Shown: positions 1 through 7,454, counted from the stretch's first letter. The stretch is 12,957 nucleotides of DNA from Burkholderiales bacterium RIFCSPHIGHO2_12_FULL_61_11 (GCA_001770785.1 MERZ01000336.1:2813-15769), one strand, 5' to 3'. Translations and numbers: made by a program. The notes: a model not told the origin generated them from the letters alone.

Positions 1-1
1 C

Positions 2-1468
2 ACACTGACCTTTGACAGCGAAGGTGGCACCCTTACCCGCTCGACGTTCAGTCGACACAAGGACATGGCAAACAAGGATGCAGGCTTTGAACTTCTCGAT
101 GAGAGCGCCGATCGAGTTTATGTGGCCCAGACCGGCCTGATTGCAGGCGGCGAAGGAGGTAGTTTTCCCACGCACAAGACACTGATGACGGTGCTGCCTG
201 GCGAGCGCGTGCTCAGGGATGGCCAGAATGAATTAGAGGTCAAGTTTGCGTCGGCCGACATCGGCGGCGTCAAGCTGGTCAAAACCTACACACTCAAACG
301 TGGCGCCTACGACATTGCGGTGCGCCATGAGGTGATCAACACCGGCAGCGCGCCGGTGGCCCCGCAGCTTTACCTGCAACTGGTGCGCGACGGCAATAGT
401 CCCGTTTCCAAAGTTCCTGCCCCGGTGGCGCTGCAATGGTTTGGCGTCAAGAACATGCCGTCGTTTTATTCCACCTTTACCGGTCCGGCCATCTACACGG
501 AAGCCCAAAAGTACCAGAAAGTTGACTTCCAGGATATCGAAAAAAATAAGGTGGAGGTTGAAAAGCAGGCGAGCAATGGCTACGTGGCCATGGTGCAGCA
601 CTATTTCGCATCGGCCTGGATTCTGGGTGATGGCATTCAGCGTGACCTGTTTCTGCGCAAGGTGGATACCAACCTGTATGCCGTGGGCATGATCACCCCG
701 ATGGGCAGCATTGCACCGGGCGCGAGCAAAACCATCGATTCCAGACTTTTTGTCGGCCCACAGGAAGAAAAAGTGCTTGAAGCGATGGCGCCTGGCCTGG
801 AACTGGTGAAAGACTATGGCTGGCTGACCATTCTGGCCAAGCCGCTGTACTGGCTGCTCGATGCGCTGCATGGCTTTATCGCCAACTGGGGTTGGTCCAT
901 CGCGGCGCTCGTGTTGCTGCTGAAAATTGCTTTTTACTGGCTCAATGCCAAGGCCTACGCCAGCATGGCCAAGATGAAGGCCGTCAATCCGAAAATCATG
1001 GAAATGCGCGAGCGCCTGAAAGACAAGCCGCAGGAAATGCAGCAGGCGATGATGAAGATTTACCGTGAGGAAAAGGTCAACCCGATGGGCGGCTGTTTCC
1101 CCATCATGGTACAGATTCCGGTGTTCATTGCCCTGTACTGGGTGCTGCTGTCCAGCGTCGAGATGCGCAACGCGCCCTGGATACTGTGGATCACCGACCT
1201 GTCGTCGCCCGATCCCTACTTTATCTTGCCCATCATCATGACCTTCACGACGCTGCTGCAGACAGCCCTCAACCCGACGCCGCCGGATCCGATGCAGGCC
1301 AAGCTGATGTGGTTCATGCCGCTGATTTTCAGCGTGATGTTCTTCTTCTTTCCGGCTGGCCTGGTGCTTTACTGGATCACCAACAACGTTCTGGCAATTG
1401 CCCAGCAGTGGGTAATCAATACCCGGATGGGCGTGCCGCCGCAGTTCAACCTGCCGAAGTTCAGGTAA
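2..1468 (+). CDS. yidC: Membrane protein insertase YidC (5'-truncated by window edge)
   Basis: YidC inserts and folds inner-membrane proteins, alone or with the Sec translocon. The frame is open from base 2, so the gene starts outside the window; about 70-80 N-terminal residues (first membrane anchor and start of the periplasmic domain) are missing if the protein has the usual ~550-560 residues. The first ~260 visible residues form the periplasmic beta-super-sandwich domain. The conserved C-terminal membrane core follows: a segment with NWGWSIAALVLLLK, the cytoplasmic helical hairpin (AKMKAVNPKIMEMRERL, then EEKVNPMGGCFPIM), and the last helices with FFFPAGLVLYWITNN. The groove residue that is Arg366 in E. 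coli appears to be Lys here (codon 923-925), which I recall as normal in this lineage. The C-terminus ends MGVPPQFNLPKFR, typical of Comamonadaceae. mnmE follows downstream, the standard order of the rnpA-yidC-mnmE cluster. Confidence 0.97.
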   Translation, partial: TLTFDSEGGTLTRSTFSRHKDMANKDAGFELLDESADRVYVAQTGLIAGGEGGSFPTHKTLMTVLPGERVLRDGQNELEVKFASADIGGVKLVKTYTLKRGAYDIAVRHEVINTGSAPVAPQLYLQLVRDGNSPVSKVPAPVALQWFGVKNMPSFYSTFTGPAIYTEAQKYQKVDFQDIEKNKVEVEKQASNGYVAMVQHYFASAWILGDGIQRDLFLRKVDTNLYAVGMITPMGSIAPGASKTIDSRLFVGPQEEKVLEAMAPGLELVKDYGWLTILAKPLYWLLDALHGFIANWGWSIAALVLLLKIAFYWLNAKAYASMAKMKAVNPKIMEMRERLKDKPQEMQQAMMKIYREEKVNPMGGCFPIMVQIPVFIALYWVLLSSVEMRNAPWILWITDLSSPDPYFILPIIMTFTTLLQTALNPTPPDPMQAKLMWFMPLIFSVMFFFFPAGLVLYWITNNVLAIAQQWVINTRMGVPPQFNLPKFR

Positions 1469-1471
1469 TAA

Positions 1472-1504
1472 AAAGGGCCGCAAAGCAACACTTTGCGGCC
1501 CTTT
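1472..1504 (+). terminator. Perfect 14-bp hairpin after yidC, likely Rho-independent terminator
   Basis: Bases 1472-1485 (AAAGGGCCGCAAAG) pair perfectly with 1491-1504 (CTTTGCGGCCCTTT) around a 5-base loop, CAACA. The hairpin begins 4 bases after the yidC stop. The T tract is only the TTT within the stem end, followed by GACA, so termination may be partial. It ends 14 bases before the mnmE start codon, leaving no room for an mnmE promoter between the two. Confidence 0.75.
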
Positions 1505-1518
1505 GACATGGTGGCTTC

Positions 1519-2955
1519 ATGCTGACCCGACATCACCACCCCATCGCCGCCATTGCCACGGCTCCCGGCCGCGGTGCGGTGGGCATCGTTCGGGTTTCGG
1601 GCAAGAACATTGCGCCGGTCATCGCCGCCGTCTGTGGCCGGGCGCTGTTACCGCGACACGCCACCTACCTGCCATTTCGTGATGCGCTGGGGCAGGTGAT
1701 CGATCAAGGCTTGGCGATTTATTTTCCCGCGCCACACTCCTACACCGGCGAGGATGTGCTGGAGTTGCAGGCGCATGGCGGACCGGTGGTGCTTCAACTG
1801 CTGCTGGCGCGCTGTCTGGAAGCGGGCGCTGCGATCAATCCTGCAACGGGTCTGGCCTGGTTGCCCGGGCTCCGCCCCGCCCAACCAGGGGAGTTCACCG
1901 AGCGGGCATTCCTCAATGACAAAATTGACCTGGCGCAGGCCGAAGCCACTGCCGACCTGATTGAAGCCAGTACCGAAACCGCTGCACGCTCGGCGGCGCG
2001 GTCGATGTCGGGTGAGTTCTCGCTGGCAATCAACACGCTGCTGGAGCAGTTGATCCACTTGCGCATGCTGGTTGAGGCGACGCTCGATTTCCCGGAGGAA
2101 GACATCGACTTTCTGCAAAAAGCCGATGCACAAGGCCAGTTGCAGCGGCTGCAAATCACGCTGGACAGCGTGCTGCAGCGCGCCACCCAGGGAGCGATAC
2201 TGCGCGAGGGTATCAAGGTGGTGATCGCCGGTCAGCCCAATGCCGGCAAGAGCTCGTTGCTCAATGCGCTGGCCGGTGCCGAGTTGGCCATCGTCACACC
2301 CGTTGCGGGTACCACCCGCGACAAGGTGTCGCAATTGATTCAGATCGAAGGCGTGCCGCTGCATGTGGTCGACACCGCCGGACTGCGCGAGGCGCTGGAC
2401 GAAGTGGAAAAAATCGGTGTGCAGCGAGCCTGGGCCGAGATTGAAAGCGCGGATGCTGTGCTGTTCTTGCACGATCTGACCCGGCAGGATGTCACGGACG
2501 AAGCGCAAGATGCACTTAATTACCTGGCTGCCGACGCTCGTATAGCGGACGTGTTGGCCAAAAAACTGCCTGAAAATACAGCCATCATCGAGGTCTGGAA
2601 CAAGTCGGACAGAGCCAGCGCCGACGTGCTGCGCGCCGTGTCTGGCGGCGTACTGATTTCCGCAAAAACGGGTGCCGGTCTGCCCGCCCTGCGCCAGCAA
2701 CTGCTGCGCGTGGTGGGTTGGCAAGCCGCGCCCGAAGGCGTGTTCATGGCGCGCGAGCGGCACTTGCGCGCGTTGCACAAGGTTGCAGACCAGCTAAGCA
2801 CAGCGGCCGCTCAACTGCATGCCGCCCACCCTGCGCTGGATCTGCTCGCTGAAGATTTGCGCCAGGCGCAGCTCCACTTGAGTGAGATCACCGGAGCGTT
2901 TAGCTCGGACGATTTGCTCGGCGAGATTTTTTCCAGATTCTGCATCGGAAAGTAA
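1519..2955 (+). CDS. mnmE: tRNA uridine-5-carboxymethylaminomethyl(34) synthesis GTPase MnmE
   Basis: MnmE works with MnmG to modify the wobble uridine (U34) of certain tRNAs, using GTP hydrolysis and a folate-derived one-carbon unit. The 478-residue protein has the full architecture. The N-terminal folate-binding domain carries [14 protein letters not shown] and [14 protein letters not shown] helical domain follows, with the inserted G domain: G1 GQPNAGKSS at 238-246, G2 GTTRD at 264-268, G3 DTAG at 285-288 and G4 NKSD at 361-364. The C-terminus is FCIGK, with the functionally important Cys at 475. It is ~24 residues longer than E. coli MnmE; part of this is a small N-terminal-domain insertion around 103-118 ([12 protein letters not shown]). 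The ATG at 1519 has only a partial ribosome-binding site (GGTGG, 4 bases upstream). The start fits because family homology begins within a few residues ([12 protein letters not shown]). Confidence 0.97.
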   Translation: MLTRHHHPIAAIATAPGRGAVGIVRVSGKNIAPVIAAVCGRALLPRHATYLPFRDALGQVIDQGLAIYFPAPHSYTGEDVLELQAHGGPVVLQLLLARCLEAGAAINPATGLAWLPGLRPAQPGEFTERAFLNDKIDLAQAEATADLIEASTETAARSAARSMSGEFSLAINTLLEQLIHLRMLVEATLDFPEEDIDFLQKADAQGQLQRLQITLDSVLQRATQGAILREGIKVVIAGQPNAGKSSLLNALAGAELAIVTPVAGTTRDKVSQLIQIEGVPLHVVDTAGLREALDEVEKIGVQRAWAEIESADAVLFLHDLTRQDVTDEAQDALNYLAADARIADVLAKKLPENTAIIEVWNKSDRASADVLRAVSGGVLISAKTGAGLPALRQQLLRVVGWQAAPEGVFMARERHLRALHKVADQLSTAAAQLHAAHPALDLLAEDLRQAQLHLSEITGAFSSDDLLGEIFSRFCIGK

Positions 2956-3091
2956 GTCCGAGTCCTTGAGTCACCCGGTGCGTACGGCTGCAAGTTTCCT
3001 TTTCAATGCAATCACCAGCAGCCATTGGTGTATCAAGTGTAAGGGTACGTTAACGTCTCTTGCGGCACTGCCAGGGCATGGGTATCTTCCA

Positions 3092-3589
3092 TTGCACCAT
3101 GAACGCCGCATTACCGCCGCCCTCTGTCATGACATTCAGGGTTTGGCTCAAGCCATCGCCCATTGCCACGCCGGTGACGCCATGCGGTGTCAATTCAAAC
3201 CGTTGCATTGGGACATTCTGGCCAGCTACATGCAGCCATTTACCCTGAACAGTGGCCAGGTGCTGATGGAACAAGGGGCCCTGGACCGCACCCTGTATTT
3301 CATCGAAAGCGGGACCCTGACCGCCCACTATGAAGATGAAAAGGCGTGTGTCCGAATGGCCCTGGCGGGGGCGGGAACCGTGCTGGGAGAAGGCACTTTT
3401 TTCTCGCACCTGCCGCGCCATGCCACAGTGCATACCTCCACCGTCTGCAAGCTGTGGTGCTTGACGGAAGAACGCTATCTGGAACTTGCCAGGCAACACA
3501 GCCCGATCGCGCTGGAATTGACTCGGGCCATGGGTGCCGTGATGGCCTATCGCCTGTATAACCGCCCCAGGCGTGTGGCGGTCACCTGA
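3092..3589 (+). CDS. Stand-alone cyclic nucleotide-binding (CRP-type cNMP) domain protein, start uncertain
   Basis: The product is a single cyclic-nucleotide-binding beta-roll of the CRP/cAMP-receptor type, probably a cytoplasmic signalling or regulatory protein with an unknown partner. Numbered from the TTG at 3092, the domain runs ~31-150. It includes LYFIESGTLTAHYED at 68-82 and a phosphate-binding-cassette-like stretch LGEGTFFSHLPRHATV at 98-113, with G99, E100 and R109 where ligand contacts are expected. The protein ends RPRRVAVT at 165, right after the helix following the beta-roll. No helix-turn-helix domain follows, so it is not a CRP-like transcription factor. The frame is open back into mnmE, so the start is not fixed. 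ATG 3182 (preceded by GGTGA) gives 135 residues and the minimal domain. TTG 3092 keeps the helix DIQGLAQAIAHCHAGDAM, which resembles what I recall in relatives. GTG 2978 is also possible. Ligand specificity cannot be read from the sequence. Confidence 0.75.
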   Translation: MHHERRITAALCHDIQGLAQAIAHCHAGDAMRCQFKPLHWDILASYMQPFTLNSGQVLMEQGALDRTLYFIESGTLTAHYEDEKACVRMALAGAGTVLGEGTFFSHLPRHATVHTSTVCKLWCLTEERYLELARQHSPIALELTRAMGAVMAYRLYNRPRRVAVT

Positions 3590-3760
3590 TTGATGGTTGG
3601 GAGCGTACGATTTCCACCGCTCCACGTGCTTACAATCCGATCCGATATCTGGTGAAAAAGTCGGCGGGCCAAGCGACCGAAGCAATGGTTTTACCGCATC
3701 CCGTAACCCGCCATTTTCCCGTTGGAGGAAAGTGGCATATCCCTCACGAGAACTCTTTTC
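3590..3760 (+). other. Intergenic region between the cNMP-domain gene and the hypothetical gene
   Basis: This 171-base spacer holds a 6-bp inverted repeat, GGAGCG (3600-3605) with CGCTCC (3618-3623), around a 12-base loop. No T tract follows, so it is not a standard terminator. TACAAT at 3631-3636 is a fair -10 match for a promoter of the downstream gene, but no convincing -35 lies 16-18 bases upstream. A GGAGGA at 3724-3729 is too far from the ATG at 3761 to act as its ribosome-binding site; it overlaps an in-frame TTG at 3722. Confidence 0.3.
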
Positions 3761-4480
3761 ATGTCTCTGTTTAACTGGTTTTCCGGTCACTCCGGCCCGG
3801 CCAAGGCCACGGCAAATGACGATCAAAAGTGCGCCGCCAAGGGCCGCGACAAGCCTGTCGTGCAACTGCCCCAGCGGTTGGGACCCGCTGCTGCCAACGG
3901 CGCCGGCGAGCGTAGAGTGCAGCGCCACGGCCGCCGCGAGCAACTGTATGTGGCCATTCGCGAGGCCATGATCCGTGCTGGCGTGTTGTCGGCCCGCTAT
4001 AAATTCAAGGTGCTTTCACTGGACCACGCCGGAAACGAATTCCTGGTCATGATGGATCTGGCCAAGGCCTCTGATGGACCGCTCGAGCAGGTCAGCGAGA
4101 TGGAGGCGCTGATTATCCAGCTCGCCAAGGCACGTTTCGAGATCACCGTGCCTGCGGTTTACTGGCGCTCGGAGGAAGCGGCCGCCGTGACGAGCCCGTC
4201 CAGCCGCAATCCTCAAGCGGTGGCTCAGGCATTGGCGAATCCGGTCAAACGGGTTGCTGCACGCTATGAGCCGATTCAGAGGGACGAGGTGGCGGCATTC
4301 CGGCAAGCCCTGCGCGCCGCATCGGCCCATGGCCCGGCAGGGGCGGTGGTCAAGAACGGCGTCAATATCCGCAGTGGCCCGCATTCCTGCGCGCTTCTCA
4401 CCGGCTTTGAAGACACCGAGACGGCGGAGTCGGCCGCTGCGCCAGCGCTCAGCAACACGCAGTACGGCGACTTGAATTGA
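3761..4480 (+). CDS. Conserved hypothetical protein, Burkholderiales type
   Basis: I do not know a function for this 239-residue protein. It starts MSLFNWFSG, a short hydrophobic/aromatic N-terminus that is not a clear signal peptide. A low-complexity Ala/Lys linker runs to ~50, then a basic cluster RRVQRHGRREQ at 51-61. A compact alpha/beta-looking domain spans ~57-136 (YVAIREAMIRAGVLSARYKF, then FLVMMDLAK and a final ITVPAVYW). The remainder, 137-239, is Ala/Ser-rich and probably disordered, but ends in ordered-looking short motifs ALLTGFEDTE (211-220) and SNTQYGDLN (231-239), which I recall as conserved in Comamonadaceae homologues. The ATG at 3761 is preferred over the in-frame TTG at 3722 because homologues as I remember them begin MSLF. 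No transmembrane segment or catalytic motif is visible. It follows the cNMP-domain gene on the same strand, 171 bases away, so a functional link is possible but unproven. Confidence 0.75.
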   Translation: MSLFNWFSGHSGPAKATANDDQKCAAKGRDKPVVQLPQRLGPAAANGAGERRVQRHGRREQLYVAIREAMIRAGVLSARYKFKVLSLDHAGNEFLVMMDLAKASDGPLEQVSEMEALIIQLAKARFEITVPAVYWRSEEAAAVTSPSSRNPQAVAQALANPVKRVAARYEPIQRDEVAAFRQALRAASAHGPAGAVVKNGVNIRSGPHSCALLTGFEDTETAESAAAPALSNTQYGDLN

Positions 4481-4553
4481 GCACGCGCGGCGAAGGCTGA
4501 TAGGTACGTGTTTTAGGAGCTAGAAATAGAGTAGCAGAAGCACTCCGCCTGGA
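4481..4553. other. Short convergent intergenic region
   Basis: These 73 bases separate the stop codons of the plus-strand hypothetical gene and the minus-strand apt. No strong terminator is visible. A small imperfect hairpin can be drawn: GCTA (4519-4522) with TAGC (4532-4535) around 9 bases, and GGA/TCC-type pairing outside it with a large asymmetric bulge. The stretch 4510-4529 resembles the start of the artificial Cas9 single-guide RNA scaffold with one extra G; see the finding. It could instead be a decayed intergenic palindromic repeat of the kind common in Comamonadaceae. Confidence 0.3.
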
Positions 4554-5126
4554 TCAGTGATCGGAAAAATCTACGAGCGTGAACAAAGGCAAGCCCGTGG
4601 CCAGCAGCCTGGCCGATCCGCCGAGCGCGGGCAAGTCGACAATTGCCGCGCCTTCGGTCACCGTCGCACCGAGTTTTTCAAGCAACTTTTTGCCAGCCAT
4701 CATGGTGCCACCGGTGGCGATCAGGTCGTCGATCAGTAGCACCCTGTTGCCGGGTTTTACCGCGTCGGTGTGCAGCTCGACGGTGGCGCTGCCGTATTCG
4801 AGCGCGTAGGTCTCTTCCACGGTGTCAAAGGGCAGCTTGCCTTTTTTACGGATCGGCACAAAGCCCACGCTCAGCTCGTACGCCACCACGGCCCCCAGAA
4901 TGAATCCGCGCGCATCAAGCCCGGCCACCACATCGGGACGCAGCGCGGGATCCATGTAGCGGTGAACAAAGGCATCAATCAGCACGCGAAAGACCTTGGG
5001 GTTCTGCAGTAGCGGGGTGATGTCGCGAAACTGCACGCCAGGTACGGGCCAGTCAGGCACGGTGCGGATATGGCTTTTGAGGTATTGACTGATGGTCTGG
5101 TGGGTGAGGCTGTCGAGATCGGGCAT
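4554..5126 (-). CDS. apt: Adenine phosphoribosyltransferase
   Basis: Apt salvages adenine by joining it to PRPP to give AMP and pyrophosphate in the cytoplasm. The 190-residue length is close to the family norm (~180). The PRPP-binding loop [13 protein letters not shown] is at 129-141 with both acidic residues, D133 and D134. [13 protein letters not shown] at 28-40, GLDARGF at 69-75 and the flexible-loop segment RKKGKLP at 93-99 are all typical of Apt and distinguish it from hypoxanthine/guanine enzymes. The ATG at 5124-5126 fits the family start; its ribosome-binding site is weak. It lies 105 bases downstream of purC on the same strand. In related genomes I recall purE and purK after purC, so apt here may mark a local rearrangement. 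A hairpin (5145-5170) in the gap may separate it from purC transcription. Confidence 0.95.
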   Translation of the reverse strand: MPDLDSLTHQTISQYLKSHIRTVPDWPVPGVQFRDITPLLQNPKVFRVLIDAFVHRYMDPALRPDVVAGLDARGFILGAVVAYELSVGFVPIRKKGKLPFDTVEETYALEYGSATVELHTDAVKPGNRVLLIDDLIATGGTMMAGKKLLEKLGATVTEGAAIVDLPALGGSARLLATGLPLFTLVDFSDH

Positions 5127-5144
5127 GGTTCATCTAAAGTAGAA

Positions 5145-5170
5145 GCGAGGCCGTATTTTGCGGCCTGCGC
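5145..5170 (-). terminator. GC-rich hairpin between purC and apt, possible weak terminator
   Basis: AGGCCG (5148-5153) pairs with CGGCCT (5161-5166) around a 7-base loop. The stem extends by three more pairs, GCG (5145-5147) with CGC (5168-5170), across a single bulged base at 5167. In the minus-strand transcript it lies downstream of purC and is followed by TTCTACTTT, which is T-rich but not a clean T tract. It may be a weak purC terminator or a structured apt leader; the apt start is 18 bases further on. Confidence 0.35.
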
Positions 5171-5231
5171 GGAAAAGTGTCTCGTTGCCGATGAGGCCCA
5201 GACGCCAGCATGCTTTTACAGCAAGTCAGCT

Positions 5232-6140
5232 TCAGGCCATCAGCCGCGTCAGCGCTTCCTGGTACTTGGCGGCGGTCTTGGCAATCACTTCTTCCGGCAA
5301 GCGCGGTGCGGGCGGAGTTTTGTCCCAGGGCTTGCCGTTGATGCGCACGCTCTCCAGCCAGTCGCGCACAAACTGCTTGTCGTAGCTGGGCGGGTTTTGT
5401 CCGGTGGCAAAAGCGGCTTCGTAGCCTTCCACCGGCCAGTAGCGCGACGAATCGGGTGTCAGCACTTCGTCCATCAGGGTCAGCACGCCATGCTCATCCA
5501 GGCCAAACTCGAACTTGGTGTCGGCAATGATGATGCCCTTGCTCAGCGCAAAGGCCGCGGCAGTGGTGTAAATCTCCAGGCTGAGCTTTTTGATCTGTGC
5601 GGCGAGCTCCGGGCCGACCACTTTTTCCATCTGCTCGTAGCTGATGTTTTCGTCATGCTCGCCCATTTCCGCCTTGGCCGCTGGCGTGAAGATGGGCTCG
5701 GGCAATTTGCTGGCGTTTTTGAGTCCAACGGGCAGTGCTACGCCGCAGACCGACTGGGTTTCCTGGTATTCCTTCCAGCCGCTCCCAGCCAGGTAGCCGC
5801 GCACCACGGCTTCAACGGGAATGGGCTTGAGCCGCTTGACCAGCATGGAGCGGCCCGTGACCTGGGGCAGTTCTTCAGCCGTGACCACGCTCTCGGGCGA
5901 CTCGCCGGTGAGGTGATTCGGGCAGATGTGTCCGAGCTTGTCGAACCAGAACAGCGCCATTTGCGTGAGCAGGGCGCCCTTGCCGGGAATCGGCTCGCCG
6001 AGGATGACGTCAAACGCACTCAGGCGGTCACTGGCCACCATCAGCAGCCGGGCGGTGCCGACGGCGTAGTTGTCGCGCACCTTGCCGCGTGCCAGCAGGG
6101 GAAGGGAAGTCAGGGAGGAGGTATGGAGTACTGGGGTCAT
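5232..6140 (-). CDS. purC: Phosphoribosylaminoimidazole-succinocarboxamide synthase (SAICAR synthetase)
   Basis: PurC joins CAIR and aspartate using ATP to give SAICAR in de novo purine synthesis. At 302 residues it is the longer form of the family (E. coli PurC is ~237; the yeast enzyme is ~306). Typical elements in order: the N-terminal ATP-binding strand-loop ARGKVRDNY at 17-25; [19 protein letters not shown] at 37-55; the core motif [17 protein letters not shown] at 109-125; DTKFEFG at 207-213; and [12 protein letters not shown] at 224-235. The ATG at 6138-6140 fits the family N-terminus ([11 protein letters not shown]); no strong ribosome-binding site precedes it. It lies 125 bases downstream of fba on the same strand, an arrangement I recall from other Comamonadaceae. 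A terminator-like hairpin with an 8-T tract is just upstream of its start, suggesting either a separate transcript or attenuation. Confidence 0.96.
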   Translation of the reverse strand: MTPVLHTSSLTSLPLLARGKVRDNYAVGTARLLMVASDRLSAFDVILGEPIPGKGALLTQMALFWFDKLGHICPNHLTGESPESVVTAEELPQVTGRSMLVKRLKPIPVEAVVRGYLAGSGWKEYQETQSVCGVALPVGLKNASKLPEPIFTPAAKAEMGEHDENISYEQMEKVVGPELAAQIKKLSLEIYTTAAAFALSKGIIIADTKFEFGLDEHGVLTLMDEVLTPDSSRYWPVEGYEAAFATGQNPPSYDKQFVRDWLESVRINGKPWDKTPPAPRLPEEVIAKTAAKYQEALTRLMA

Positions 6141-6154
6141 GGGATGTCAAAGTG

Positions 6155-6191
6155 AAAAAAAAGCCCGTGCGACTCAGGTGCAAATCCACGG
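6155..6191 (-). terminator. Terminator-like hairpin with 8-T tract between fba and purC
   Basis: On the minus strand, CCGTG (complement of 6187-6191) pairs with CACGG (complement of 6165-6169) across a 17-base loop, then GC and eight T (complement of 6155-6162) follow. An alternative fold uses CCG and TGC with GCA and CGG, with a 6-base bulge. The short stem makes it modest, but the T tract is good and the place, downstream of fba and 14 bases before purC, suits termination or attenuation. Confidence 0.45.
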
Positions 6192-6198
6192 ACCTTGA

Positions 6199-6229
6199 AT
6201 TATCGCCAATCTGGCCAGGCAAGTGACAA
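6199..6229 (-). promoter_or_regulatory. Candidate sigma-70-type promoter for purC
   Basis: On the minus strand TTGTCA (complement of 6224-6229) is followed after 19 bases by GATAAT (complement of 6199-6204). Each hexamer differs from consensus at one base, but the spacer is 2 bases longer than ideal. Transcription would start near 6192, putting the T8 hairpin inside the purC leader. This is a match by eye only. Confidence 0.3.
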
Positions 6230-6265
6230 GCAGGCGCGCTGGAGCACCATGATGCATGGGTTGCA

Positions 6266-7330
6266 CTAGTGAACCACCTGAGCCAGCTCACCCCTGGCGT
6301 ATTTTTGAGCCACGGCATGCAGGCTTTCGCCCTTGATCTTGCCGGCCTGGCCTTCGCAGCCGAACTCGATGTAGCGCTGCCGGCACAGGGCCTTGGCCGC
6401 AGCCGTGGCCGGTTTGAGCCATTCACGCGGGTCGAATTTGCTGGGGTTTTCGGCCATGAATTTGCGTACCGCGCCGGTCATGGCCAGGCGGATGTCGGTG
6501 TCGATGTTGATCTTGCGCACGCCAAACTGGATGGCTTTCTGGATCTCTTCAACCGGCACGCCATAGGTTTCCTTCATGTCGCCGCCGTACTGGCGGATGA
6601 TGGCCAGCAACTCTTGCGGCACGCTGGAGGACCCATGCATCACCAGATGGGTGTTGGGAATGCGGCGGTGGATTTCCTTGACGCGTTCAATCGCCAGAAT
6701 GTCGCCGGTGGGCTTGCGCGTGAACTTGTAGGCGCCGTGACTGGTGCCGATGGCGATCGCCAGCGCGTCGAGCTGCGTGCGCTTGACAAAATCGGCGGCC
6801 TGCTCGGGGTCGGTCAGCAGTTGCGCGTGCGTCATCACCGCCTCGCTGCCGTGGCCGTCTTCCTTGTCGCCCTGCATGGTTTCCAGGCTGCCCAGGCAAC
6901 CCAGTTCACCCTCGACCGACACACCGGTGGCGTGGGCCACTTCAACCACCTGGCGGGTGACTTCGACGTTGTAGTCGTAGTCGGCAATGGTCTTGCCGTC
7001 GGCCATCAATGAGCCGTCCATCATCACAGAGCTGAAACCCAGCTTGATGGCGCCCTGGCAGACATCGGGGCTTTGCCCATGGTCCTGGTGCATGACGACG
7101 GGAATGTGCGGGTAGCTTTCGACGGCCGCCTGGATCAGGTGCTTGAGAAAGCCCTCGCCGGCGTATTTGCGCGCGCCGGCGCTGGCCTGCATGATCACCG
7201 GGGCATTGACCTCGTCGGCCGCCTGCATGATGGCGCTGACCTGCTCCAGGTTGTTGACGTTGAAAGCTGGAATGCCATAGCCATTGACGGCCGCATGGTC
7301 CAGCAGCTCGCGCATCGAAACGAGTGCCAT
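6266..7330 (-). CDS. fba: Fructose-bisphosphate aldolase, class II (zinc-dependent)
   Basis: Fba reversibly splits fructose 1,6-bisphosphate into dihydroxyacetone phosphate and glyceraldehyde 3-phosphate, in glycolysis and gluconeogenesis. The 354-residue protein is a class II TIM barrel. The zinc/catalytic block VMHQDHGQ is at 79-86 (D83 catalytic, H84 zinc ligand). [10 protein letters not shown] follows at 141-150, then GTSHGAYKF with H198, and [13 protein letters not shown] with zinc ligand H232. The phosphate/substrate motif KINIDTDIR is at 273-281. The subtype resembles the Calvin-cycle CbbA-like aldolases common in Burkholderiales. The ATG at 7328-7330 is supported by a good ribosome-binding site, AGGGG, 9 bases upstream (complement of 7340-7344). 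The frame is open further upstream to 7441, but that stretch is low-quality coding and is the leader. The gene is divergent from the PAP2 gene and carries a GGTTACC-type motif ~91-110 bases upstream. Confidence 0.97.
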   Translation of the reverse strand: MALVSMRELLDHAAVNGYGIPAFNVNNLEQVSAIMQAADEVNAPVIMQASAGARKYAGEGFLKHLIQAAVESYPHIPVVMHQDHGQSPDVCQGAIKLGFSSVMMDGSLMADGKTIADYDYNVEVTRQVVEVAHATGVSVEGELGCLGSLETMQGDKEDGHGSEAVMTHAQLLTDPEQAADFVKRTQLDALAIAIGTSHGAYKFTRKPTGDILAIERVKEIHRRIPNTHLVMHGSSSVPQELLAIIRQYGGDMKETYGVPVEEIQKAIQFGVRKINIDTDIRLAMTGAVRKFMAENPSKFDPREWLKPATAAAKALCRQRYIEFGCEGQAGKIKGESLHAVAQKYARGELAQVVH

Positions 7331-7390
7331 GATCAAAATCCCCTGAAAGTTAAAAATATTCTCAAAAAAAGGGTGGCTTGCTGGCGGCGG

Positions 7391-7411
7391 GCCGCGCCGT
7401 GTGGACGCGGC
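7391..7411 (-). other. GC-rich hairpin in the fba leader
   Basis: GCCGCG (7391-7396) and CGCGGC (7406-7411) form a perfect 6-bp stem with a 9-base loop. It sits 61-81 bases upstream of the fba start, inside the predicted 5' untranslated leader. No T tract follows directly, although a 7-T run occurs about 20 bases further on (near 7363-7369). It may affect mRNA stability; no function is shown. Confidence 0.3.
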
Positions 7412-7420
7412 TGACTTGGC

Positions 7421-7440
7421 CGGTAACCGCAAGGTAACCA
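7421..7440 (-). promoter_or_regulatory. Tandem GGTTACC motif upstream of fba, candidate operator
   Basis: On the minus strand this reads TGGTTACCTTGCGGTTACCG, two GGTTACC units whose starts are 11 bases apart, about one helical turn. It lies just downstream of the candidate fba -10, where a repressor would block initiation. A related sequence, identical at 16 of 20 positions, occurs upstream of pyk at 9775-9794. GTTACC/GGTAAC half-sites resemble those of LacI-family regulators such as GntR, but the regulator is unknown. Confidence 0.4.
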
Positions 7441-7448
7441 AGGCGCTG

Positions 7449-7454
7449 ATTCTA
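7449..7454 (-). promoter_or_regulatory. Candidate -10 element of the fba promoter
   Basis: On the minus strand the hexamer is TAGAAT, one base from the TATAAT consensus. The expected -35 position (about 7472-7477) reads GAGACT, a poor match, and overlaps the two CTTAAG sites at 7468-7473 and 7479-7484. A weak -35 could mean an activator is needed. Confidence 0.3.

Noticed and set aside
233..1483. Minus-strand open frame of 416 codons opposite yidC
   Set aside because: Fully antisense to the conserved YidC coding sequence; His/Arg/Gln-rich with no domain.
1648..2778. Minus-strand open frame of 376 codons opposite mnmE
   Set aside because: Antisense mirror of MnmE, whose GTPase motifs are intact on the plus strand.
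3060..3248. Frame starting with ATG at 3099 (MNAALPPPSVMTF), considered as the true N-terminus of the cNMP-domain gene joined by a frameshift
   Set aside because: The cNMP-domain frame is itself open and plausible through this stretch (DIQGLAQAIAHC), so no frameshift is needed.
3050..3943. Minus-strand open frame of 297 codons across the cNMP-domain gene and the following spacer
   Set aside because: It runs antisense through two different plus-strand genes and the spacer and has no recognisable motif.
4510..4550. CRISPR-related RNA or tracrRNA
   Set aside because: Only about 20 bases resemble a synthetic scaffold. There is no repeat array, spacer, anti-repeat pairing, cas gene or terminator.
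5070..6155. Plus-strand open frame of 361 codons opposite purC
   Set aside because: Shadow of purC and the start of apt in an antisense frame; the composition is that of an antisense mirror and it has no recognisable motif.
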